Below are positions 1 through 8,808 of a stretch of DNA of 32,041 nt, one piece after another. Each line of letters opens with the position of its first letter. Position 1 is the first letter of the stretch. This stretch comes from a virus. Below the pieces are notes generated by a model. That model made no database searches, had not been told where the DNA came from, and saw nothing but the letters and a program-made list of their open reading frames with translations. Both the position numbers and the translations under genes were made by a program. The stretch spans positions 1-32,041 of the IMG/VR virus record IMGVR_UViG_3300024262_000149. One strand, written 5' to 3'.

Positions 1-108
1 TAAACTTCCGCTTACCCTGTCCCATTTCTCTTCTTGCTCCCACTTCTTTGCAACTTCAGGTTTGTTGGCATACATCCACGCTTTCTGTGCTTTACTTTTA
101 AATGGCAT
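1..108 (-). CDS. Small conserved phage protein, N-terminal part only
   Basis: An ATG at 108-106 opens a frame that stays open for 36 codons to the window edge, so the gene continues outside. The visible start reads MPFKSKAQKAWMYANKPEVA, followed by KKWEQEEKWDRVSGSL. The pattern SKAQ-x-x-WM-x-ANKPE-x-AKKW resembles a short motif (SKAQqrwmfAnkPemAkrW) that I recall from many small phage proteins near virion or packaging genes; its biochemical role is not known to me. It starts 12 nt after the stop of the 2892-aa ejection protein, so it is probably co-transcribed with it. The region before the ATG is AT-only (ATATATAACT) without a Shine-Dalgarno site, as at most starts here. I am confident the gene exists and unsure of its function. 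Confidence 0.7.
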   Translation of the reverse strand, partial: MPFKSKAQKAWMYANKPEVAKKWEQEEKWDRVSGSL

Positions 109-120
109 AGTTATATATAT

Positions 121-3100
121 TTATTTCCAAAGTTCAGGATTGTTAGGGAAAAGAGATTTAAGTTCTGCTTTCGTAGGCTGCTTAACCTTAGTAGACGAAC
201 CCTTAGATGGGTTCTGACCATACCCCGGACGATAAGAAGGAGATATGCCTGTCAAATCATATAAACTCTCATCGTCTCCCTGTCCTAATATCATCTCCCC
301 AAAACCAATGAACGGGTCTACCTGAGTTCCAATTGCCATTTCAAATACAGGTTGAATAATCTTTAAAGGTTCTCCTGTCTTCACTCCTTTTTCTACTTTT
401 CTAAGAACTGATGCAATAGGGTTTACAATATCGCTTGTAGGGCTCCTGTCTCCTCTTGATTTTTTAATTGCACTTTCTATTGCGGCACCGAGTAAAGGGA
501 TTTGGTACAATAAGTTCAGCCCCATCATTGCATCTTTCATTGACTGCAGTGCTGCCTCTTTATCTTTATCATTGCCTTTTGCGAACTTCATAATGTTTGC
601 CGCGAAAGCAAATGCTACGTTGGCTACTGCTAAGTTTAAGGTAAATGCTCTAATGTCTTTTGTCTTAACTTCCCCCGGCTTACCTTTTAAAATAGGTTGC
701 ATAATACGTGCGGCAGACTGCATAACCTTATTCATTTGCAAATAAATAGTACTACCAAACATTGTGACCGCCCTAAACGCAAAGTTTTGTTGCAGTTGTA
801 ATTGGTTCTTTTCAGTTGCTCGCCTTGTTTGCTGCGTTGCGTTGTAGTTATTGAACCTCTCTAACGCCTCAGCCTTACTCATCCCATTGGAAATATCTCT
901 ATTGTAGTTAGCCATATAGCCCATAACACCGAGCATATCTCCTGCAACAGTTGGCGCACCCCCCGCTTTTTTAAACCCACGAGAAAATTGTGCACTTCTT
1001 GAGTTGCCACGCGAAAGCGAAGGAACTACATTACGTCCTGATTCTAATCCGTAAACCTCTCCTTCCATTCCTTTTTCAAGACGATTTCTAAATGTAGCAG
1101 AAATTTCTGTTGCTTTTTTGACTTCGCTTCTGAGGTTAAATATAACTTTAGCATAGTCAAACGCAAACATAGGTATATCAATAAGAGTATCTACTCCTCG
1201 AATACGTTTATTTCTTGGTCTATAACTATAGTCTTCAAACGCCTGTACAAATGATGTTGCTTGTTTTAAAACTTGTATAGACTTAAATGCCAATGCAAAG
1301 CCTGTAAACCTACGGGCCAACCATTCAGCAACAGATTGAATTTTTGAAGCATCAGGGCCTGCGTTTGGATTTATAGCCGAATTAATTGAAAGTTTATACA
1401 ATGACTTCATCCCTGTTTGCTCAAGTAAAGTATTAACGGCAGGGTCACTCATTAAAGCATTTAACTTCTTCACTCCTTCAGCGTATGCCTTGTATCTTTC
1501 CATTGACTGAAAATGATTCTCGACTACGTTAATGAATCCGGGTTGAATATCAATGTCGTTTGTTCTATCTGTACGTTCTTTTAACGCAGGAGCATTCTCC
1601 GCATCAAAGATTCCATTAAAGTTTCCGTCTTGTAATAGTTTAACATTAGCCTTTGAACTTATAGTACGGGTTGGAAAATAATTAGGGACATATCCTAAGT
1701 TAGTATCGTTAACAGTCCTATAGACATCGTTTACCTCATCAAAATAAGTATCACTAAAATATTCAACCATCATATCAGCCATCTGCACCGCTTCAGGTCC
1801 AATGAAATCTTTAATGTCTTGAATTTTAGCATCTGAAAATCCCATCTTATTTAACTTCTCCATCTGAATACTGTTCTTTGAAAGAGCATAGATGCGCATC
1901 AATTGGTCTACGTTAAATGAATCAGAGAATGTATCCCCTGTTTTTGAATTAGTAATACCATCAACCTTTAGTGTTTCATCAGAAAGGTTTTCTCTAAACT
2001 GTTTGTATCCTTTAGTATTCCCGGGAATAGAATTTGCCATTCTATCCATCTGCTCTCGTTGTCTATAGTAACCCTTCAAGTAATTCTCATCCATTTGGTT
2101 TAGATACCGATAGACATTCTTTGTAAAGAATCCATCAGTATTTTTATCTAATATATTAGAGTAAGTGCCAAGATGTTGAATATAGTTTCTAAAGAAAGCC
2201 GCTACTCCAACACCATTGGTGAAATCGTACTGCTCAAAATAAGAACGGATGCCTTCCCATATTTTTAAACTTTTAAAGTTTTCCCAAATCTGTTTACGCT
2301 CTGCGTTTAGTTGAGTTATATTTTTAAGATTACCATTAGCGTTAAATAAAAACCCATAGTTTTTAGAGATTGAATTTTTGGCTTCTTGCGCCAACTCTAA
2401 GTTGTCCTGTGCGCGTAACGCTCTATTAGACTTGAGTCTTGCAATGGATTCTCCACGAGTAGATTTTAAATCTGCTAATATTTCTTTAGTCTCCTCAAGA
2501 GATAAGTTATCTAAATCTGAAAAAGTATCAAGAGCGAGGGCTTGGTTCAATATTTTTTGTTCTTTAACACTAAGCCTTTCTCCACGAGCATCTTTGTTAA
2601 TGGCTTCATCAACTATTAAGTTGCCGGTATCTTCATTTATTTCTTGAGTGCTTAGAATAAGTTGATTAAGAGCATCTACATCACCTTTAAGGATTGCGCG
2701 TAACACAGGTTTTGCTGCAGCAAAGAATGATTGTCCTTTGGCATCTAACCCTGCGCTTCTTCTTTTACCCGAATCGCTTACCGCTGCTTGAGATTTTTTG
2801 CTAACTAAATCAAAGATGTTTTTAACGACTTCTTTTTTCATCTTCGCTCTCTGCTGCTCAACAATTTTTAAAACCTTTTCAGTGTTTGCTTCAAACTTTG
2901 CAACATTGGTACCGGACACTAATGATACTAATTTATTAATATCAGCCTGAGAATATATATTTGACTTAGGTAGATTGGCACGAATGAAATTCTTCAATCT
3001 AATCTGAGCAGATTTTAAATTATTTTCCCCAATCCTTCTCTGCTTTAAATCGTTTCTAATGGCAGATATCTGTCTTTGTACGTTAGGGTTTGCCCTAATG

Positions 3101-6100
3101 CCTAAAGACTTATCAAACGCGCTTAGAATTTCTTTCTGAGTCTGTTCGGGTTGGTTTTTAAATATTTCATTTGCCTTCATTAATTCCATTCCCTTCTGAC
3201 GAATGTCTGCATAGGTCTTTGTTCTTACCGTTCCTACACCACCTCGAGGCCCCGCCACCGACCAATTGTTTAGAGCATTTCGCACTTCATTAAATAAAGT
3301 TCTTCCTTCTACAACACCCCCTTCAAGGTTCCCAAATTCGTAAGGCATTACAGTAAACAAGTCAAGCATATATTCAGGGCTCATTGCTGCAGTTATATCA
3401 GCGGCCTTAAATCCACGCCCTAATAAAACTTGCTTAATAGATGCATCCGAGAAACCGTTCTGCCGACCTTTTGCAACAATTGAATCCATAGATAGCCCCC
3501 TGCTAAAAGCAGCGTCAGGATTTTTTAATTGCTTTAACTGTTCGTCAGTCATCTTAATTTCCTTCCCATTAAAGATATCCGCCAAGGCAGTCCCAATAAA
3601 TTCATCGAGAGTAAGGTCTTGAATTTCTTGCTCACTCAAGTCTTTAGACATCTTAAACTGTTGCTTGATGTACTTCCACATTCCAAGAAGCCACTCTTCA
3701 AACTTACTTTGTATAGAGGCATCTGCAATTGTTTGGCCTTTGTTTCCAATAAGAACTGCTAAAGTTTCATTAGCCGCTTTTATAGAATCACCGTTAAACT
3801 TTTTTAATTGTCTTTGATACTCATCTGTCTGCTTTGCAAGTTCAAGTCCTTTAGCATATATCTGTTTACCTTTCTCTGTAGTTTTAAGATAGTCTGTCCA
3901 TACGTGACCCATCTCGTGAATCGTTGTATTAAACAATGCAGACTCACTACTGTGCACATCAGGATTAATATAGATATCTCCATTAGTAGTTACACCATAG
4001 ATAACCTCATCACCTTTTAAGTATTGCTGAACCCCTTCTGAATTGATTACATTATTAAATGTCTCTGAGTCTGTCGATATAACAACACTTGGGAAAGCAG
4101 TATTTAAAAAATTTGTTAGTTTGGTTGCATTACTTATGTCTCCATTAGCAACTGCCCCCACAAACTCAAGCCCCGGTAACCCGTTTTGGACACCAAGGGT
4201 TTCAGTTAATATAGTACCAATGCTCGATGGTTTAAGTTGACCCTCTTCTAAAGTCTCTACATTTTTTTTTGTTTTACTTTCCTCAACCTGCTTGTCGGTA
4301 TACTTTTTCCCTTTTGCCTCATCGTTTGTTAGGCCCTTTAGTGCTGAGTTATATGCTTCAGGATAGATGTCTTGAATAGCAGCAGACTCATTAAGAACAC
4401 CTATGCTTCTTCCTGCCACCCCGTATTTATAGTTTGGATGAGTTGTCTCTATAATCTTTGGATTCAATACATCAACTCCCTGAATAGAAACAATACTACG
4501 CTGAGGTACATTTTTTAATTGCGGCTCAGTAATTAAATCCGTTATTGAACCAAGGTTGAGTAGTGAAGCCATTTCCTTTGGCTGACCTTGAAGTAATGCT
4601 TTTGCTACAGGTGTGGTTGGTTGTCCCGGTTTTTTGGATTCGTTGGCTCTATTGGGGCTCCCATATGCAATTGATTCTATTAACATTCTTCTTGTAGGAA
4701 GATTGAACTTATCAAGAACATCTTTAGAAATCACATCTTCAATTGATTTTACATTTGATTCGTTAAGGACATTTAAGATATCTTGTAAGCCATCTGCTTC
4801 TTTCTTGTAATTTTTTATTGTATTATCAGTCTTTCCTTCAAGACCATTAAGTCTTGTATTAATAATATCTTGAAGTCTTGCTTTTAAAACATTTAATGCT
4901 TCTACTTTATTTTGCTCAGGGAATTTAGTTAAGTTGTCTTGGAGAACTCTAAACGTAGCCTCGTTAGAAAGAAGTGAACCCTCTCCCATCTTTACTACGT
5001 TCATTGGGACAAGCCCTTTGTATTCAGGATTGGCCGCCCACCATTTTTCAAATAAAGGTTTATTATTTTCGTACACACTTAGTGCTTTTGTGATAATAGT
5101 ACCCGCTTCTTTTTCAGTAGTATTAGCCCACGCTGCATCTTCTATGAAAGTATATCCAACCCCACCTTTTAGATTACTTATTGTATTTCCTGTATTTGGG
5201 TTTACCACATCTCCCGTAGTGAGTTGGTCTGTGATTGTGAATATAGAAGGGATGCCATTTGTAACATCTATGGAGATTGATTTTGGGGCCTTCGTTGTTC
5301 TGCTCCCTAATTCCACTGCATCAATTTTTACTCCTTGTGTCCTTGAAGACACAGTAGTAGACACATTACCTGATGGCATAGCATTTATTGCTCTAACTTC
5401 TGCTTCTACTTCATCAGCAGCCGGACCCACTTCATCTTCACTCTTTAATCTAAAGTCCACTCTTCCCTCAGGTTGAGACAATACGGTCTCAAGGTCTGAG
5501 ACCTCGCTTAATAATGCTTGACTTTCTTCCGGGGTTAAGTCTACAGGAGTCTCAACAACCCCTGCTTCTAATGCCTCTTCAGAAATTAAATCAACCCCCT
5601 CAGCCACCGGTGTTTCCACAAGTGTCCCGGTTTCATCAAGAGTTGTTTCGACACTTGGAGTCTTTTGATAGGGTAGTAATTTTTCCATTACCATATTAAG
5701 AACCTCCTCATCATTCTCAACTCTGCCATTAAAGTTTTTCAGTTCATCAACTGACATATTTTTAAGGCTCGCTAAGAACTGTTCTTTAGTAACTTTCTTC
5801 TTGCCAATTTGATATAGCGCAGGGGCCTGTCTAATGTCAGTCCCTGTTGATTGTTCTTCTGCAGACAACACACCCGTGCCCGCAAGCAGAGTTTGTTGGT
5901 CTCTGCCACGTACTTTTTTAGTAGTAGCAATCTCTTCCAACTCCGCGTTTATCTCAGATATTTTATTTGAGAAAACAGATTTTCTATTTGGAGTTGAACT
6001 TAACTCTTCTCTCGCAGCCAATAAAGTCATAACACGAGACTCTACTGCTCCACTATATTTCTTGCTATTCCCGCCAACATCTAAAAGGTTACGAGCCTCT

Positions 6101-8799
6101 GCTCTTAGCCCTACGTTTTCTTGGATTCGTTGGTTTTGGTCTGCGTCAATTTTACCGAGTTTATGCATATTATTTGCCCAATCCGCAATACTCTTATCAG
6201 AGGATACTTCACGAGACATAAAATCTAAGTTCATTAGATTTGTTGCTATACCAAGATTGGTTTTAGCCCTTGCGTTCTTTAACATATTTATCGCAACGTA
6301 AGATGAGTTGTTTCCAATACCCCCACCTGCTTCGGCAATAATTTCTTTATAATCAAGTTCATCTCCAACATTAATTTGAGCAAGAGTTTCTCCCAATGCT
6401 TCTGCCGCAGGGTCAACAAGCATACGCTCTGCTGCAACCGCGCCTATTCTTGCTCCTTTAGTTGCAACACTACCAACTTTAAACAACTTACCTACTGTTC
6501 CGGCTGATACGAAATCAACTAACGCAATTGGAATACCACGCTTTAAGCCTCGCTCTCTACCTAAGTCCCAAACACTTTCATCCCCTAACGCTGCGGCTAC
6601 AGACTCAGGGTCACTGATGTCATATCCTTGAGTGGTGATGGCATCAATCATTTCATTGCCATATTCCATAGCCAAAGAAGCCAAACCCATTCCTGTTCTG
6701 AACCCATACATCCCCCCTGTAACGGCACCGGCCCCTGTGGTAACTACACCCCCGGGCCCTGTTGCAAATCCTGTCGCTCCAATCCCGGCTCCAATTCCGA
6801 CTCCGGCTATAGTTGTAGTCGGCACAATCTTCATCCCATAAGGTAATAGTTGTGCCAAACTACCAAAAGCCCAAGCCCCAAATAATTCCGCAGGGTCACT
6901 TTTAATTACATCCCAAACTTCTTTACCCCCTGTGGCTTGAGCATATCTCGCTAATGCTCTTGACTGAGTATCGCCTTCAGCATTTGAATACTCAACAAGT
7001 TTCTCTGCTGCTTTTCTCTTTAGGTCGGGGTCGTTCATATCGTACTCAATGCCAAGAGTAGCCATAAGGATTACCTCAGCCGCAAGGCCACGGCTCCATC
7101 CTGTAGAAATTTCATCCACGACACCCGCTAAATTATCAGAGAACTCTTTACTAATAGTTTTATTTGCTTTAGCGTCATAGTAAGTGTTTGCAATTTCATA
7201 TTTATCAGCAGCATCTTGTTGTATTGACTGTAAAGACAGATAGTCTTTTAGTAATGCACTTGCTTGTTGTTGTTTTCTTGGGTCTTCTAATGGTAGATTA
7301 ATTAACTCTGCAGGGGAAACACCAAACTGCTTATACGAATCAATGGCAACTTGTTCAGCCTTTTGTTTTGCAAAATAGTTTTGTGTTACTGCAGTTTTGG
7401 AAAGTTCTATTTGTCGTTTAGATAGTTGTAAATCCCACGCCTCACGTTCTCTTTGAGAATCGTCATCCATTACTATATCATAAAGTTTGTCTTCTTTATA
7501 CTTTAAATCTTGTAATACTTTTTCATAATCGTCACGAAGAACACCATTAACAAAAAGGTTAGGATATTTCTTTTTACCGCTTGGGTCTAAATACCCATCC
7601 TTTGCGTCTTCAATAAAGTCGATTTTGTCTCTGACACTTATATATTCATCGTATCTTTTCTTTTCTTGGATGTAATCTTTATCAAACTGCTTATAGAAAA
7701 TCTGCCCTTCCGCGTCTAAATTACTAACGTCTTTCCAAGAACCTTCAGCAAATTTCTGCGCTTCTTCTTCACTCTTAAAAGAAAATACTTCGCCTCTTTT
7801 TTTAGCGAGTTCGTAAGCCTCCATCCCATCTAACTCTTGCCACCAATCAGGGTCTGAGCCATACGCACCTTCCCCATCATAAGGGAATAATGTAGGGTAT
7901 ACTACTTCTTTTCCGTCAATATTTGCGGATTGGAATTTAACAGTAGACACTGTGCCGTCTTCGTTTCTTCTGCCATTAGTCCGAAGTTGTTTGGCTCTCA
8001 TTGCCTTACTTATCTCATCGTCAACTACAGACCTTTCATCGGCAATATCTGCATTAACTCTAATGAACTCACGGAGTTTTTCTGACTCTGCAATTTCTCC
8101 TGAATCTGTCCAAGCATCAAGGTCAATTTGCATTGACTTACTGCCGTCTTTATTTTTTACTATAATATTATCTCCAAACCCAAGGAAGCCACCCTCTTCA
8201 AAAACAAACCCATACATCCCAAACTTTTCTCTAAGAATAGGTAATACCTCTGTATCGTTTTGGCCTATAAGGTTGGCATCTATAAGATTTAATTTTGCCG
8301 CAAAAGTGGGGTCTTGCCATAAACCTTCGCGTTGTGCTTTTTCAACACCACGAATTTCTTGTTTCTTTTTTTCTTCACCTTCTGCAAAGGCCGCCATATC
8401 AATGGGCCTTTGTTTCTCGTAGGCTTCTGTGGCTGCTTTTTGTTCAGCAAATTGTCTTGGGTCTATAACCGGACGAGACGCAACACGCGTATTGTCCTGA
8501 GCCACAACAGGTCTATCAAACCCTTGAGGCTCCAATGAACCATCTCCCAACCACGATACCATACCATCTTTTTTTTTTACAGGCTCACCTGTTGATGATA
8601 TTCTTTTCATAAATGCATCGACAGGAAGGGCCTGACTAAATGAAGCATCCATACCCACAATCCACTCATACATCTTTGCAGCATACGCTTTGTCTGCCGA
8701 CATCTTTTGTGCAAAAGATTCGGGAGTATGACCCGCCTTAAACGTCTCGTCTTGCGAGGTAATCCAAGTGTATAAACTATTTAAGTATTCTTCGTTCAT
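121..8799 (-). CDS. Giant internal virion/DNA-ejection protein (polyvalent protein) with zincin metalloprotease motif
   Basis: This 2892-aa protein is the largest in the window and ends the internal-protein trio, the position of T7 gp16. Seen: residues 9-33 and 43-67 are a duplicated YxWI-x3-D-x2-F unit. Residues about 290-360 (IDGKEVVYPTLFPYDG, then a Phe-Lys-Ser-Glu-Glu-Glu-Ala segment) resemble a recurring module of large phage virion proteins. Residues about 640-715 hold a Gly-rich hydrophobic stretch (VGIGAGIGATGFATGPGG) able to insert in membranes. A TIHEMGHVW motif lies at about 1626-1634, with NETLAVLIG about 46 residues later, giving a plausible zincin HExxH plus third-ligand Glu. 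A small helical GFSDASIKQVL-type unit sits near 1780, then long charged helices. Hydrophobic helices lie near 2710-2770. Inferred: it is packaged and ejected, may help form the DNA conduit, and may cleave virion or host proteins. No DxDGD RNA-polymerase motif was found. Confidence 0.75.
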   Translation of the reverse strand: MNEEYLNSLYTWITSQDETFKAGHTPESFAQKMSADKAYAAKMYEWIVGMDASFSQALPVDAFMKRISSTGEPVKKKDGMVSWLGDGSLEPQGFDRPVVAQDNTRVASRPVIDPRQFAEQKAATEAYEKQRPIDMAAFAEGEEKKKQEIRGVEKAQREGLWQDPTFAAKLNLIDANLIGQNDTEVLPILREKFGMYGFVFEEGGFLGFGDNIIVKNKDGSKSMQIDLDAWTDSGEIAESEKLREFIRVNADIADERSVVDDEISKAMRAKQLRTNGRRNEDGTVSTVKFQSANIDGKEVVYPTLFPYDGEGAYGSDPDWWQELDGMEAYELAKKRGEVFSFKSEEEAQKFAEGSWKDVSNLDAEGQIFYKQFDKDYIQEKKRYDEYISVRDKIDFIEDAKDGYLDPSGKKKYPNLFVNGVLRDDYEKVLQDLKYKEDKLYDIVMDDDSQREREAWDLQLSKRQIELSKTAVTQNYFAKQKAEQVAIDSYKQFGVSPAELINLPLEDPRKQQQASALLKDYLSLQSIQQDAADKYEIANTYYDAKANKTISKEFSDNLAGVVDEISTGWSRGLAAEVILMATLGIEYDMNDPDLKRKAAEKLVEYSNAEGDTQSRALARYAQATGGKEVWDVIKSDPAELFGAWAFGSLAQLLPYGMKIVPTTTIAGVGIGAGIGATGFATGPGGVVTTGAGAVTGGMYGFRTGMGLASLAMEYGNEMIDAITTQGYDISDPESVAAALGDESVWDLGRERGLKRGIPIALVDFVSAGTVGKLFKVGSVATKGARIGAVAAERMLVDPAAEALGETLAQINVGDELDYKEIIAEAGGGIGNNSSYVAINMLKNARAKTNLGIATNLMNLDFMSREVSSDKSIADWANNMHKLGKIDADQNQRIQENVGLRAEARNLLDVGGNSKKYSGAVESRVMTLLAAREELSSTPNRKSVFSNKISEINAELEEIATTKKVRGRDQQTLLAGTGVLSAEEQSTGTDIRQAPALYQIGKKKVTKEQFLASLKNMSVDELKNFNGRVENDEEVLNMVMEKLLPYQKTPSVETTLDETGTLVETPVAEGVDLISEEALEAGVVETPVDLTPEESQALLSEVSDLETVLSQPEGRVDFRLKSEDEVGPAADEVEAEVRAINAMPSGNVSTTVSSRTQGVKIDAVELGSRTTKAPKSISIDVTNGIPSIFTITDQLTTGDVVNPNTGNTISNLKGGVGYTFIEDAAWANTTEKEAGTIITKALSVYENNKPLFEKWWAANPEYKGLVPMNVVKMGEGSLLSNEATFRVLQDNLTKFPEQNKVEALNVLKARLQDIINTRLNGLEGKTDNTIKNYKKEADGLQDILNVLNESNVKSIEDVISKDVLDKFNLPTRRMLIESIAYGSPNRANESKKPGQPTTPVAKALLQGQPKEMASLLNLGSITDLITEPQLKNVPQRSIVSIQGVDVLNPKIIETTHPNYKYGVAGRSIGVLNESAAIQDIYPEAYNSALKGLTNDEAKGKKYTDKQVEESKTKKNVETLEEGQLKPSSIGTILTETLGVQNGLPGLEFVGAVANGDISNATKLTNFLNTAFPSVVISTDSETFNNVINSEGVQQYLKGDEVIYGVTTNGDIYINPDVHSSESALFNTTIHEMGHVWTDYLKTTEKGKQIYAKGLELAKQTDEYQRQLKKFNGDSIKAANETLAVLIGNKGQTIADASIQSKFEEWLLGMWKYIKQQFKMSKDLSEQEIQDLTLDEFIGTALADIFNGKEIKMTDEQLKQLKNPDAAFSRGLSMDSIVAKGRQNGFSDASIKQVLLGRGFKAADITAAMSPEYMLDLFTVMPYEFGNLEGGVVEGRTLFNEVRNALNNWSVAGPRGGVGTVRTKTYADIRQKGMELMKANEIFKNQPEQTQKEILSAFDKSLGIRANPNVQRQISAIRNDLKQRRIGENNLKSAQIRLKNFIRANLPKSNIYSQADINKLVSLVSGTNVAKFEANTEKVLKIVEQQRAKMKKEVVKNIFDLVSKKSQAAVSDSGKRRSAGLDAKGQSFFAAAKPVLRAILKGDVDALNQLILSTQEINEDTGNLIVDEAINKDARGERLSVKEQKILNQALALDTFSDLDNLSLEETKEILADLKSTRGESIARLKSNRALRAQDNLELAQEAKNSISKNYGFLFNANGNLKNITQLNAERKQIWENFKSLKIWEGIRSYFEQYDFTNGVGVAAFFRNYIQHLGTYSNILDKNTDGFFTKNVYRYLNQMDENYLKGYYRQREQMDRMANSIPGNTKGYKQFRENLSDETLKVDGITNSKTGDTFSDSFNVDQLMRIYALSKNSIQMEKLNKMGFSDAKIQDIKDFIGPEAVQMADMMVEYFSDTYFDEVNDVYRTVNDTNLGYVPNYFPTRTISSKANVKLLQDGNFNGIFDAENAPALKERTDRTNDIDIQPGFINVVENHFQSMERYKAYAEGVKKLNALMSDPAVNTLLEQTGMKSLYKLSINSAINPNAGPDASKIQSVAEWLARRFTGFALAFKSIQVLKQATSFVQAFEDYSYRPRNKRIRGVDTLIDIPMFAFDYAKVIFNLRSEVKKATEISATFRNRLEKGMEGEVYGLESGRNVVPSLSRGNSRSAQFSRGFKKAGGAPTVAGDMLGVMGYMANYNRDISNGMSKAEALERFNNYNATQQTRRATEKNQLQLQQNFAFRAVTMFGSTIYLQMNKVMQSAARIMQPILKGKPGEVKTKDIRAFTLNLAVANVAFAFAANIMKFAKGNDKDKEAALQSMKDAMMGLNLLYQIPLLGAAIESAIKKSRGDRSPTSDIVNPIASVLRKVEKGVKTGEPLKIIQPVFEMAIGTQVDPFIGFGEMILGQGDDESLYDLTGISPSYRPGYGQNPSKGSSTKVKQPTKAELKSLFPNNPELWK

Positions 8800-8808
8800 A
8801 ATGTTTTA

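Noticed and set aside
5344-5366. AGACACAGTAGTAGACACA as another copy of the palindrome family
   Set aside because: It contains two direct AGACACA units rather than an inverted pair, and lies in ordinary coding sequence.
4934-5476. Long plus-strand open frame (180 aa) opposite the 2892-aa gene
   Set aside because: It lies wholly inside a well-supported minus-strand gene, has a composition typical of an antisense frame (Ser/Phe/Val-rich) and no recognisable domain. The same applies to the plus-strand frames at 5834-6301 and 7952-8422.
121-8799. Possible virion RNA polymerase in the giant protein, as in crAss-like phages
   Set aside because: No DxDGD-type catalytic motif was found by eye; the recognisable parts are zincin, membrane-like and helical polyvalent modules.
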